DNA of 64,000 nucleotides from assembly GCA_964562685.1 (NCBI GenBank), contig CAZLUP010000011.1, forward strand, positions 26,747 to 90,746, read 5' to 3'. A program made the position numbers and the translations under genes. The stretch is from Stanieria sp964562685 (GTDB lineage Bacteria; Cyanobacteriota; Cyanobacteriia; Cyanobacteriales; Xenococcaceae). The notes beneath the pieces were generated by a model. That model did no database searches. It was not told where the DNA came from and saw only the letters and a program-made list of their open reading frames with translations. Positions 36,402 through 44,377 of the stretch are shown piece after piece (within the stretch, counting starts at the first letter, position 1; each line of letters opens with the position of its first letter).

Positions 36402-37391
36402 ATGGATACAGAAAAACAAGATTATGAACAAGAGATTCGGCAGCTTAAAAAAAATAATCGAATCTTACAAAAGAAATTAGAGCGTTCTGAAGAGCAAAGA
36501 AGTCAGTTAGAAGAAACCAACCAAAAACAAGAATCTTTATTTAAAAGAATTATCAAAGATTTACAAGAATCACAAGATATTCTTGAAAAACGTAGTCAAG
36601 AACTATCTCAAGCTCTCGAAAATCTTCAAGCTACTCAAAAACAGTTAGTAGAAACCGAAAAAATGGCAGCTTTAGGTAACTTAGTAGCAGGAATTGCTCA
36701 CGAGATTAACACGCCTATTGGTACTAGCATCACCGTTGCTTCTACTTTAGCTGACGAAACTAAATTGTTTCTGGCTCAATTTCAAAATGGTCAATTAAAA
36801 CGTTCAATTCTTAATCATTATCTTGATGTTGCTCTCGAAAGTAGCGAACTGATTTTTAACAATCTTTATCGCGCTGGTGAATTAGTACAAAGTTTTAAGC
36901 AAGTTGCAGTCGATCAAACTAGTCAGGAGCAGCGAAATTTTCCCATTAAACAGTATTTAGAAGACATCATTATCAGTTTAACTCCTCAGTTTAAGAGAAC
37001 TAATCACACTATTGTAGTGCAAGGAGATGACACAATATTTATTAATAGCTATCCTGGTGCTTTAGCTCAGGTTATTACTAATTTGATTCTTAATTCTTTG
37101 GCTCATGCTTATCAACGAGAAAACTCAGGAAAAATACTGGTTGAAGTTCTTCAACAAGAAGACGAAATACAAATTAATTACAGCGATGATGGTTGTGGTA
37201 TCCCGCAAGAAAATTTAAGTAAAATTTTTGATCCTTTCTTTACTACTGCTAGAGATCGAGGTGGTAGTGGTTTAGGACTACATTTAGTCTACAATTTAGT
37301 AGTTCAACAATTACGAGGCAAGATTGAGGTAGAAAGTGAAGTTAATGTCAAAACTTTATTTAGAATTAGTTTACCTAAGAAAATTAGTTAG
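36402..37391 (+). CDS. Cytosolic sensor histidine kinase partnered with FIST protein
   Basis: A 329-residue kinase without membrane segments or sensor domain. Residues 5-90 are a long coiled coil (EQEIRQLKKNNRILQKKLER and onward). The dimerisation helix carries phospho-acceptor His100 in GNLVAGIAHEINTPIGTSI, the NtrB/HPK4-like form of the H box. The ATPase domain has ILNSLAHAY (N box), DDGCGIP (G1), FDPFFTTARDRGGSGLGLHLV (F and G2). The start codon directly follows the FIST stop, so the FIST protein is the likely sensor and this the transmitter. No cognate response regulator is adjacent; it may signal to a remote one. Confidence 0.88.
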   Translation: MDTEKQDYEQEIRQLKKNNRILQKKLERSEEQRSQLEETNQKQESLFKRIIKDLQESQDILEKRSQELSQALENLQATQKQLVETEKMAALGNLVAGIAHEINTPIGTSITVASTLADETKLFLAQFQNGQLKRSILNHYLDVALESSELIFNNLYRAGELVQSFKQVAVDQTSQEQRNFPIKQYLEDIIISLTPQFKRTNHTIVVQGDDTIFINSYPGALAQVITNLILNSLAHAYQRENSGKILVEVLQQEDEIQINYSDDGCGIPQENLSKIFDPFFTTARDRGGSGLGLHLVYNLVVQQLRGKIEVESEVNVKTLFRISLPKKIS

Positions 37392-37399
37392 TATTTATT

Positions 37400-37440
37400 A
37401 ATATAATTTAAAGTAATTTTTTTTATAATTATATTTTTTT
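37400..37440 (+). terminator. AT-rich hairpin after the kinase gene
   Basis: AATATAATT (37400-37408) and AATTATATT (37427-37435) form a 9-bp stem with a T-rich loop, followed by more T. It lies between converging genes. Confidence 0.45.
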
Positions 37441-37446
37441 GAAGAT

Positions 37447-38673
37447 TTAATTGGGACTAGGCAAAAAATCCTCTGAATTGGGAGGCGTAAATAAAGGTTG
37501 ATTATTTTGATAACGCCAGAAAAAATAAAAACCTATTACTAATAAAATAGTAGTTATTAAAATCACAATCCAACTTAATTCTAATTTAGATATTTGATGC
37601 TTTTTTTGAATTGATTGAAGTTCTCCTGATTCAATTTGTGTGTCATTTCCTTTAATTTCAGGAGAAATTTGAGTTGTTGAATTACTAATGAATTGATCAG
37701 GAAACTTAGTTGTTTGATTTTTAATTACACCCGATAAATTAGCTGAATTTAGATTGGTTTGCTCAAAATTAGCATTAACTAGATTAGCTTTAGCAAAATT
37801 AGTTTTAGTCAGATTAGCTTGAAAAAAATTGCAACCTTGTAAATCTGAATTACCAAAATTAGTTTTAGTTAAATCCGCTTCAGAAAAATTGACACCTTTA
37901 AGATTAGCATTACTCAAATCTTCACCAGTTAAACTTTTTTGTACTGCCCCTTGATTAACCAGTTCCCAAATTAAATGACATTTATGATCGATCAGAGTTT
38001 GATGATTAATTTTAGTTGCATGAAAGTTGACAAAATCTGCGATCGCGTCTCGTAAATAAGCACCGATTAAAGATGCCTGACCAAGATTAGCTGCGGTTAA
38101 ATTAGCATGACTTAAATAAACATTTTCTAAGTTAGTTTTGTATAAATTAGCAGCAGTTAAATTAGCTTGATAAAGATAAGCTCCATTGAGATTAGCATTG
38201 CTCAGATTGGCGTGTTCTAAATTCGTATTACTTAAATCACTATTACTCAAATCAACTTGAAATAAATTAGCATAAGCTAAATTAAGATTACTAAAATTTT
38301 GGTTAGCTCCTCCTCCATTGACAATTTCCCAAACTTTTCTTGGCTTAAAATCTAAAACTGTCTCCGAGTTAATTTTAGTTTGTTTAAGAATTGCTAAATC
38401 TAAATTGGCTTGATATAAATTAGCTTGACACAAACTAGCACCAAGTAAATTAGCTCCTCGCAAATTAGCCTGATGAAGTTGAGCATGATCCAAGCAAGCA
38501 AAACTAAGATTTGCTTGACAAAAATTAACCTGTTGCAGATTAAAATTTCTCAGATTTATTTGATATAAATTAGCTTTACTCAAATCAGGAATAACTTGAG
38601 GCTGTTCTTGTCGCCATTGATTCCAGGCTTCTACTCCTTGGTATAATAAAGCCAAATGTTCTTCATTTGCCAT
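37447..38673 (-). CDS. Pentapeptide-repeat protein with C-terminal membrane anchor
   Basis: A 408-residue protein. Residues about 25-310 are built from A(N/D)LxX pentapeptides (for example LSNTNLEHANLSNANLNGA) expected to fold into a right-handed quadrilateral beta-helix. Two insertions, VWEIVNGGGANQNF and IWELVNQGAVQKSL, interrupt the helix with the same WE(I/L)VN theme and roughly 120-residue periodicity, suggesting an internal duplication. A hydrophobic segment near residues 365-388 (IVILITTILLVIGFYFFW) anchors it, with the repeats probably on the cytosolic side since there is no signal peptide. Cyanobacteria carry many such proteins; their functions are mostly unknown. Confidence 0.88.
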   Translation of the reverse strand: MANEEHLALLYQGVEAWNQWRQEQPQVIPDLSKANLYQINLRNFNLQQVNFCQANLSFACLDHAQLHQANLRGANLLGASLCQANLYQANLDLAILKQTKINSETVLDFKPRKVWEIVNGGGANQNFSNLNLAYANLFQVDLSNSDLSNTNLEHANLSNANLNGAYLYQANLTAANLYKTNLENVYLSHANLTAANLGQASLIGAYLRDAIADFVNFHATKINHQTLIDHKCHLIWELVNQGAVQKSLTGEDLSNANLKGVNFSEADLTKTNFGNSDLQGCNFFQANLTKTNFAKANLVNANFEQTNLNSANLSGVIKNQTTKFPDQFISNSTTQISPEIKGNDTQIESGELQSIQKKHQISKLELSWIVILITTILLVIGFYFFWRYQNNQPLFTPPNSEDFLPSPN

Positions 38674-39040
38674 ACCAGATAAACCTCTTAAATCAGAGTT
38701 TTATTTTCTTTTAAATTTTTATAGATAAATTCAAGTTTAATCAAATAATAAATACTTTGGTAATAATTATTAAATATAGGTCGCTGGACATTGACCAAGT
38801 TTTGTATTGTAATGTTGTTTTGAATAAAATTGGTTTTCTCATCAACTCGATCAACTCAAGCAGGTAATATATTAAGCCATGTCTTAAGCTCACTTTGAAT
38901 AATAATCTTTAAGAAGTTTGCAATATGATAATTGAATCTATCTTAAAAATCTATAAAGACAACACAAACCTTGAAGCACAGAGAAACACTTTAGATTAAC
39001 TGTTCTACAATAAGCGTAGACAAAACCTCAATCAGAAATT
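38674..39040. other. 367-bp gene-free region
   Basis: AT-rich DNA between divergent genes (pentapeptide protein, minus; membrane protein, plus). A 24-codon open frame at 38925-38999 has no supporting features. Nothing else recognised. Confidence 0.4.
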
Positions 39041-39406
39041 ATGTTAGATTTTGAACCAATTTTTGAATTTTCTCGACAAAACTGTGGTGCTATTTGTGCT
39101 TTTTTAGTTCCAGCTAACTTGATCGCAACTTTAGTCAATTTAATTTTGTTAGCCAAACAATCTTCTCTCTCCAAAGTTAGGTTGACTGTCGCTTTATCTG
39201 TTGTCTTTGCCTTGACTTTGTTTTTACATATTTCTACCTGGTTTATGATCGGCGTTGTTACGCCGATTACTTTTATTTTGCTGACATTGGGTAGTACTTG
39301 TTTAACAGTGAATTTTTTAGCAATTATCTATCAACCACAATTTCTTCAATTAGTTCGACTAGCTAGCGAAAGACTTGCTCCAAAAGCACGTTCTCAGGAA
39401 AGTTAA
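39041..39406 (+). CDS. Small three-helix membrane protein, unknown function
   Basis: A 121-residue protein with three hydrophobic segments: about 17-45 (CAFLVPANLIATLVNLILLA), 53-72 (TVALSVVFALTLFLHISTW) and 77-105 (TPITFILLTLGSTCLTVNFL), then a short basic tail. No named domain is recognised. No signal peptide is separate from the first helix. It lies upstream of the spermidine synthase gene on the same strand, but a repeat and a good promoter separate them, so it is probably an independent unit. Confidence 0.6.
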   Translation: MLDFEPIFEFSRQNCGAICAFLVPANLIATLVNLILLAKQSSLSKVRLTVALSVVFALTLFLHISTWFMIGVVTPITFILLTLGSTCLTVNFLAIIYQPQFLQLVRLASERLAPKARSQES

Positions 39407-39415
39407 AACTCATAA

Positions 39416-39450
39416 GCGTTCTCGCCTATGGCGAGGCGCAGAGCGGTCGC
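39416..39450. repeat. 35-bp GC-rich repeat, intergenic copy
   Basis: Same repeat as 2623-2657 (29 of 35 identical), with the inverted core CTCGCC-TAT-GGCGAG able to form a hairpin. It follows the small membrane protein gene by 9 bp. Confidence 0.75.
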
Positions 39451-39531
39451 TAATTTAAGTAAATAAAAATCCGAGTTAAATTTATCGTTAAATACAAAGA
39501 GAAAATAATCAGATTAATATTCGTTCAACTA

Positions 39532-39560
39532 TTGAGCTAAGGGCGTGAAAGTCGTATACT
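39532..39560 (+). promoter_or_regulatory. Candidate promoter of spermidine synthase
   Basis: TTGAGC (39532-39537), a 17-base spacer and TATACT (39555-39560, 5 of 6 to consensus), 38 bases before the start codon. Confidence 0.5.
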
Positions 39561-39598
39561 AAATCGGCGTTCAATTGGCAAGCTGCTAGACATTTACC

Positions 39599-40483
39599 AT
39601 GACTACTTCTGAACCATTTAATCCTGCTGAGTGGGTAATCGATCATAACGATCGCACTGCGTTATCAATTCGGATCAAAGGCGATCGCCTTTTCTGTGAA
39701 CAATCTGCCTATCAAACTGTAGAAGTATTTGACACTTGCGATCGCGGTAAAATGCTGACTATCGATCGCATGGTGATGTGTACCGAAGCGGATGAGGCAT
39801 CTTATCATGAAATGCTAGTTCATGTCCCGATGTTAACCGACTCTAACATCAAAGATGTGTTGGTAATCGGTGCTGGTGATGGTGGCACAATTCGGGAATT
39901 AGTCCGTTATCAAAATATCGAAACAATTACAATGGTAGAAATAGATGAAGTAGTGGTAAGTGCTGCTAAACAATTTTTACCCACTATTTCTTCTGCTTTC
40001 GATCATCCCAAATTAAAATTACTGATTGATGACGGCATTAAATTTGTTAAAGAAACTGCTGAGAACGCTTACGATTTAATTATTATCGATTCTTCAGATC
40101 CTGTTGGACCTTCGGAAGGACTTTTTACTAAATCATTTTATCAAGATGTCTATCGCTGTTTACGTCCAGGTGGTTTAGTCACAGTACAAAGCGAATCACC
40201 TTCTTTTAATCCCAAAGCTTTTGTCGAACTTAATCAATGTCTTAAACAAGTCTTTGGCAATGACCAAGTACATTGTTACTTAGTTTTCATTCCCATGTAT
40301 CCGAGTGGAATGTGGAGTTTAACTTATTGTTCCAAACAAGGCGCACATCCCCTCAAGAACTTCCAGCGCGATCGCGCTAAAACCTTTGCCCAAGAACAAA
40401 ACCTCAGTTATTACAATGCCGATATTCATCAAGCTGCCTTTTGTTTACCCACCTATATTCAAAAAATGCTGAATGAGATATAA
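39599..40483 (+). CDS. speE: Spermidine synthase (polyamine aminopropyltransferase)
   Basis: A 294-residue cytosolic enzyme that transfers an aminopropyl group from decarboxylated AdoMet to putrescine. The nucleotide-binding loop is VLVIGAGDGGTIRELVRY at about residue 88; the acidic substrate positions MVEIDE and LIIDSSDPVGPSEGLFTKSFY follow, including the catalytic Asp of DSSDP. An N-terminal beta-barrel-like segment (VEVFDTCDRGKMLTIDRMVM) precedes the core as in the family. The length is normal. HIP1-type octamers cluster in its first 200 bases. Amine specificity (putrescine or a longer diamine) cannot be decided by eye. Confidence 0.92.
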   Translation: MTTSEPFNPAEWVIDHNDRTALSIRIKGDRLFCEQSAYQTVEVFDTCDRGKMLTIDRMVMCTEADEASYHEMLVHVPMLTDSNIKDVLVIGAGDGGTIRELVRYQNIETITMVEIDEVVVSAAKQFLPTISSAFDHPKLKLLIDDGIKFVKETAENAYDLIIIDSSDPVGPSEGLFTKSFYQDVYRCLRPGGLVTVQSESPSFNPKAFVELNQCLKQVFGNDQVHCYLVFIPMYPSGMWSLTYCSKQGAHPLKNFQRDRAKTFAQEQNLSYYNADIHQAAFCLPTYIQKMLNEI

Positions 40484-40635
40484 TGTGGGGTTAGTTTACA
40501 ACAGTTAATGTTAGGGATGACAGGGAGACTCGGAGACGAGCGCAGCGAAGCCCTGAGAGAAGCGAAGGGTCTGGAGACGGGGAGGAATTTTTTAATTTAA
40601 AGTCATCATCCGAACTTGATATAAAAGAAATAAAA

Positions 40636-40686
40636 GTAGGGGCGGGGCGTATCAACCCTGCCGGACGACGGCAGGGACAGCCCCTT
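40636..40686. repeat. GTAGGGGC...GCCCCTT repeat with inner GC stem
   Basis: GTAGGGGC (40636-40643) opens and GCCCCTT (40680-40686) closes an element with an inner perfect stem CCCTGCCG/CGGCAGGG (40656-40663, 40669-40676). It lies between converging speE and ribH. Upstream, 40518-40575 holds a purine-rich GC patch with repeated GCAGCGAAG-like words. The intergenic space is 274 bp. Confidence 0.7.
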
Positions 40687-40757
40687 GCGAAAGGTGGTTT
40701 CCCCTGAGAATTGATCTAATTAAAATAAAAAAGCGATGTTAATCTAACGCTGATTTT

Positions 40758-41345
40758 TTACTGTAAATTGTCCACTACATTTTTATTCGCAACATCAGGT
40801 AAAGCAGGACTAGACCCCGATGAATTAGGATTTAAACGAGATTGCTTATTTAATGATGGTTGTATTACCTGAATTTGCTGCATCAGACTAGCCATTTCTA
40901 AAGCGCTTAAAGCATAATTCCAACCAAGATTACTTTTAACACCAGCCCTTTCTAAAGCTTGCTGCATCGTATCGACTGTTAAAACACCAAAGACAACAGG
41001 CACACCCGTTTGGAAACTAGCAGCAGCAACACCTTTAGCAGCTTCAGCAGAAACATAATCAAAATGAGGAGTTTGTCCGCGAATTACTGCACCAAGGCAA
41101 ATTATCGCGTCATAACGACCAGAAATAGCCAATTGACGAGCCATCATCGGGATTTCAAAACTACCAGGAACCCAAACATAATCAACTTGAGAACCGTGGG
41201 GGTTCACATCAACCCCGTGGCGTTTTAAGCAATCTTGACAACCAGATAGCAATTTATCGGTAATTAAATCATTAAAACGACCAATCACGATCGCAAATCG
41301 CCAAGTAGACGCATCTTGTGTAAAAGTTCCCTCAAAAACAGCCAT
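40758..41345 (-). CDS. ribH: 6,7-dimethyl-8-ribityllumazine synthase
   Basis: A 195-residue enzyme that condenses 5-amino-6-ribitylaminouracil with dihydroxybutanone phosphate, the penultimate step of riboflavin synthesis. Typical segments are FAIVIGRFNDLITDKLLSG, VWVPGSFEIPMMARQLA, ICLGAVIRGQTPHFDYVSAE (with the catalytic His in the HFDYV loop) and PVVFGVLTVDTMQQALERAG. The C-terminal 40 residues (Gln, Pro, Ser-rich) are an extension beyond the usual fold. It lies near psbZ on the same strand; a RibD-type reductase gene is 6 kb away. Confidence 0.95.
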   Translation of the reverse strand: MAVFEGTFTQDASTWRFAIVIGRFNDLITDKLLSGCQDCLKRHGVDVNPHGSQVDYVWVPGSFEIPMMARQLAISGRYDAIICLGAVIRGQTPHFDYVSAEAAKGVAAASFQTGVPVVFGVLTVDTMQQALERAGVKSNLGWNYALSALEMASLMQQIQVIQPSLNKQSRLNPNSSGSSPALPDVANKNVVDNLQ

Positions 41346-41454
41346 GATGGATTGAGTATCGATCCTTAAAAAAGTTTTATCTATAGTCGCAAATTGAAAT
41401 TAAAGGCGATCTCGCGCAGCAAGACCGCTCTTTTTAAAGTGTTTTGTCCCAGAG

Positions 41455-41643
41455 TTATATAACGAAAAAGTTCAAAACAGCAACTAACACAACTAAAATC
41501 ACCCAAAGACCAGAACCTAGGAAAATCAAGGATTTGGACTGGTCCCAATTTTGGGGAGAAGCATAAGCTACAGGAACTCCGATCACCATCACGAAGGAAA
41601 ATAAGACAAAAAGAGTTAATACTAACTGAAACAAAAAGGTCAT
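41455..41643 (-). CDS. psbZ: Photosystem II protein PsbZ (Ycf9)
   Basis: A 62-residue protein of exactly the family length with two transmembrane helices, FQLVLTLFVLFSFVMVIGVP and SLIFLGSGLWVILVVLVAVLN, separated by the conserved YASPQNWDQSK lumenal/stromal loop. PsbZ stabilises the interface between photosystem II core and antenna, with a role in supercomplex organisation. The ribosome site GAGGG lies about 9 bases before the ATG. Its presence settles that the genome is from an oxygenic phototroph. The downstream neighbour is ribH. Confidence 0.97.
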   Translation of the reverse strand: MTFLFQLVLTLFVLFSFVMVIGVPVAYASPQNWDQSKSLIFLGSGLWVILVVLVAVLNFFVI

Positions 41644-41763
41644 TTTGTTATTCCCTCTAAATAATTTTTCCTTTATATAAGTACAAGTTGATTATATTCT
41701 CTCATGATGGCGACACAAACAAAACACTTATCAATGGTTGCTGTTGCCTACTCAAGAACCAAG

Positions 41764-42141
41764 CTACACCGAGGCTTCTAAATTAGCTGCTTGCCAAAGT
41801 TGAGACAGTAATAATTCCGTACGAGGAGTAAGTTGACAGACAAAAATGCCCTCTTCACTATCTTCGGTAGAAGTCAACCAAGTTCCTTGCAGACTAATTT
41901 CTAAACAATCGCGGTCGCTATCAATCAATTCCAGAATTTCGTCATTGTCTTGTTGTAATGTTTTTAACTCTTTTAGACAAGTTAAATTGGTAGGTAACAA
42001 AAAAGAAGCGGTACTAGGTTCAACATAAATGCTAGTAGCTGCACGCAGACAAAGCAGCACTCTGTTAGCCAGCCATTCTTCTAATAAATCAGTTAATAAT
42101 TCTAAATAGAAGCCTTTTTCTGTATATGTAAGTTTTAACAT
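41764..42141 (-). CDS. Hypothetical protein, 125 residues, downstream of HNH gene
   Basis: An acidic soluble protein of unknown function, mixed alpha/beta (for example FYLELLTDLLEEWLANRVLL near the start, then LQGTWLTSTEDSEEGIFVCQ). No domain is recognised. It begins 38 bp after the HNH nuclease gene on the same strand, so the two are probably cotranscribed; whether it modulates that nuclease is unknown. Its C terminus falls 120 bp upstream of the psbZ start. Confidence 0.65.
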   Translation of the reverse strand: MLKLTYTEKGFYLELLTDLLEEWLANRVLLCLRAATSIYVEPSTASFLLPTNLTCLKELKTLQQDNDEILELIDSDRDCLEISLQGTWLTSTEDSEEGIFVCQLTPRTELLLSQLWQAANLEASV

Positions 42142-42179
42142 CAGCTTTCTATCTCCCTATAAAAATTCAGTAAGAGTAT

Positions 42180-42701
42180 TTATGCACCTAGTCCAAATCC
42201 TTTTTGGTTCCAAAAATTATCTGTAAAAGTAAGCAAAGGATACATCGGTGGTTTAGGCTTGGTTTTCAACTTCATTCCTACCTGTTCAGGAGTGCAATCT
42301 CCCTTACGAGAGTTACAAGCTGTGCAAGCTGTGACTAAGTTGTCCCAAGTATTTTTTCCTCCTTTAGAACGAGGAATAATATGGTCTATAGTTAAATCTT
42401 TCTTATTTGAGCAATATTGGCATTGATATCTATCACGTCGGAAGATTTCTTTTCGTGAAACACTCGGTATTCGCCACGCTCTTTCCGATGCATTATATAA
42501 ACGAATGTAAGCTGGTACTTGCACAATTAAGTTGGGAGAACGGATTTCCCAAATTACATCCGCTACCAAATTGATAGGTTCAGCTTTCCCCGTAACTAGT
42601 AATGTAATAGCTCTTTTTAAATTAATTCGATTTAAAGGTAAATAGTTTTTGGAGAAGACTATTACCGATGGCGTTAAAGTTTCCATTGTCCTAGATGACA
42701 T
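42180..42701 (-). CDS. HNH endonuclease-like protein
   Basis: A 173-residue protein. After about 85 N-terminal residues comes a classic HNH fold with zinc knuckles: CQYCSNKKDLTIDHIIPRSK then NTWDNLVTACTACNSRKGD, giving two CxxC pairs, the DH pair and the Asn. This form (IDHIIPRSKGG) is common and conserved in cyanobacteria as a chromosomal gene not tied to phage or restriction systems. The start may be 42701 or the Met five codons later. It is followed on the same strand by the 125-residue hypothetical gene. Substrate unknown; nicking or repair roles are possible. Confidence 0.88.
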   Translation of the reverse strand: MSSRTMETLTPSVIVFSKNYLPLNRINLKRAITLLVTGKAEPINLVADVIWEIRSPNLIVQVPAYIRLYNASERAWRIPSVSRKEIFRRDRYQCQYCSNKKDLTIDHIIPRSKGGKNTWDNLVTACTACNSRKGDCTPEQVGMKLKTKPKPPMYPLLTFTDNFWNQKGFGLGA

Positions 42702-42742
42702 TAAGTCATGCTTAATTTAAATGACCCCAGTAAGCTAAATCT

Positions 42743-42773
42743 AAAAAAAACCCGCTTCCTAGATAGGGGCGGG
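42743..42773 (-). terminator. Minus-strand intrinsic terminator
   Basis: Read on the minus strand: CCCGC, an inner CCT/AGG stem, GCGGG, and then eight T (the plus-strand run of A at 42743-42750). It follows the small open frame 42803-43054 by 30 bp and precedes the HNH gene. Confidence 0.8.
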
Positions 42774-42802
42774 GGTATGGTATTAAGATCAAGCTGTTTG
42801 GC

Positions 42803-43054
42803 TTATCCTGGTACAGTGATGGGATTACTGCACCTCCCCCTAGTTGGAATTAGTCGTGACTCTAGATTGCTTTTGTTGTTACTATAATTGGTCTGAAAAT
42901 GATCTTCCCAATTTTCTATAGGGCTAAATCTCGGCAAATATGCTTGATTGTCATGGAAAATCATCAACTGACACACTCTACCATTGTCTGCCTTAGAGCG
43001 ATCGCCCTTGCAGGAATTTGTTAGTGCTAAAGTAGAGAGTGTCATTAGTAACAT
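42803..43054 (-). CDS. Possible small exported protein or lipoprotein, 83 residues
   Basis: A doubtful gene. The 83-codon frame starts MLLMTLSTLALTNSCKGDRS; LALTNSC looks like a weak lipobox, though the hydrophobic stretch is short. The rest is polar with no known domain. Support comes from a strong minus-strand terminator 30 bp past its stop, no gene on the opposite strand and its divergent placement from the 43141 gene. Against it: no clear ribosome site. The same terminator could instead end a small RNA from this interval. Confidence 0.35.
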   Translation of the reverse strand: MLLMTLSTLALTNSCKGDRSKADNGRVCQLMIFHDNQAYLPRFSPIENWEDHFQTNYSNNKSNLESRLIPTRGRCSNPITVPG

Positions 43055-43140
43055 CGAAGATTTTTTTCAGTAGTGTTCAAAGGGTCTTTTTAATACTACA
43101 CTTGTATTACCCGTCTGTCTAGTACTTAGAGGAAAAAATT

Positions 43141-43476
43141 ATGCGCACCCTAACTCGTACATCTACTACTGAAATGGAAGTTACCAGTATCCGTTTAGAA
43201 AAAACTCTCAAAGACAAACTCAAAGAATTATCTGGAAATCAAGGCTATCAAGCTTTGATCAGAGATATTTTGTGGAACTATGTTCATCAAAAATCTGGAG
43301 ATTATCGACCACAATTTGTTCGTTCCGATATTCGCGCTACTGTAGAAGCCACTGCACGTAAGGATGAAAGTTGTGCCTTGACTGGCAAGTTAATTCAAGA
43401 AAAAGAACCAATGTTTTTAGGCTTTACTATTTATGGGGATTTAGTCCCGTTAAGCATAGATAGTTTAGAGCAATAA
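43141..43476 (+). CDS. Ribbon-helix-helix-like cyanobacterial protein
   Basis: A 111-residue protein. Residues 11-50 (EVTSIRLEKTLKDKLKELSG, then YQALIRDILWNYVHQ) fit a ribbon-helix-helix: one strand followed by two helices, the MetJ/Arc-type DNA-binding dimer. The C-terminal half (SCALTGKLIQEKEPMFLGFT) contains two Cys or polar beta-strand features and matches no named domain I can identify. The ATG has AGAGG about 9 bases upstream. It is probably a transcriptional regulator with unknown targets; it stands alone, divergent from the small frame at 43054. Confidence 0.65.
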   Translation: MRTLTRTSTTEMEVTSIRLEKTLKDKLKELSGNQGYQALIRDILWNYVHQKSGDYRPQFVRSDIRATVEATARKDESCALTGKLIQEKEPMFLGFTIYGDLVPLSIDSLEQ

Positions 43477-43824
43477 ATAGCATTTTTATCAAGGGAGGTT
43501 GAGAATTTCCCCTTAAACATCTCGATCTCCCTATAACTAATTCGTTTTTTAGATTTTGCTATTAATAAATTCTGGCAAAAAAGCTATTATTTATGTTTGC
43601 ATTTTAGGTTTAATTGTCTGTTTGGGATTTGCCCGTTTATCGATAATTGGTAGTTGTATAGAATACAGATATTAAAATATTTAAACTACAATAAAAAAAA
43701 ATAAATCGCTGTTTTAATACGTTAAAACAGTTAAAATTTAAGCAAATATAATAACTAGACTTAAATACTTTATTAGCTCGATTGACTCTGAACCCAATAG
43801 ATTTAAAGAAGGACATCAACATCA
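43477..43824. other. 348-bp intergenic region with perfect 9-bp inverted repeat
   Basis: CTGTTTTAA (43709-43717) and TTAAAACAG (43722-43730) are perfect arms around TACG, 95 bp before the SufA/IscA-type start codon. This is operator-like in symmetry; on the minus strand it would be followed by a T-run and could act as a terminator. It does not match the CAAC-N6-GTTG type of SufR site. No gene recognised. Confidence 0.5.
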
Positions 43825-44184
43825 ATGACACAAGCAACTCAAAACCCTCAAACAGGAATTCAATTAACTGATGCAGCCCTCAAACACATCAAAATGCTGC
43901 AACAACAGCAAGGCAATCAAGAACTTTGCTTAAGAGTTGGAGTACGTCAGGGTGGTTGTTCAGGAATGTCTTACATGATGGACTTTGAAGAACCCAATCA
44001 AGTTCGCGATAATGATGAAGTATTTGACTACGAAGGCTTTAAAATTGTCTGCGATCCCAAGAGTTTATTGTATCTATACGGTTTGGTACTTGATTACAGT
44101 AACGCGATGATTGGCGGTGGTTTTCAATTTACTAATCCTAATGCAGCACAAACTTGTGGTTGTGGTAAATCTTTTGGTGTATAA
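43825..44184 (+). CDS. A-type iron-sulfur cluster assembly protein (IscA/SufA)
   Basis: A 119-residue A-type carrier that receives Fe-S clusters from scaffold proteins and passes them to apo-targets. The three conserved cysteines are present: the first in RVGVRQGGCSGMSYMMDFE and the last two in TCGCGKSFGV at the C terminus. The N-terminal LTDAALKHIKMLQQQQG is typical. AAGGA precedes the start by 12 bases. Neighbours do not include other suf or isc genes. Distinguishing IscA from SufA by sequence alone is not safe. Confidence 0.92.
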   Translation: MTQATQNPQTGIQLTDAALKHIKMLQQQQGNQELCLRVGVRQGGCSGMSYMMDFEEPNQVRDNDEVFDYEGFKIVCDPKSLLYLYGLVLDYSNAMIGGGFQFTNPNAAQTCGCGKSFGV

Positions 44185-44241
44185 AATTTGGCTCTAACAG
44201 TATTAAGACAAAAATAACAAAAAAAAGCTTTTCTTCACTAT

Positions 44242-44277
44242 AAACCTCAATATTTCTGATTGGGGTTTAGTTTTTTT
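44242..44277 (+). terminator. Intrinsic terminator of the iron-sulfur carrier gene
   Basis: AAACCTCAA (44242-44250) pairs with TTGGGGTTT (44260-44268, one G-T pair), followed by AG and seven T (44271-44277). It ends 93 bp after the stop codon. Confidence 0.8.
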
Positions 44278-44377
44278 GCGATCGCGTTGCGCTATAATAA
44301 AAAGTATTAAAAAATTATATTAATTTATAGTAAAATAACAGTCTATTAATATTTTGTAATCCTCTCTCGCTCCGCCA

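Noticed and set aside
38925..38999. A 24-codon frame MIIESILKIYKDNTN...
   Set aside because: Too short, no ribosome site, no known small-protein family; left as intergenic.
43637..43837. A 66-codon minus-strand frame before the iron-sulfur carrier gene
   Set aside because: Overlaps the start of the opposite-strand gene and the inverted repeat; Phe/Asn-rich sequence typical of AT-rich noise.
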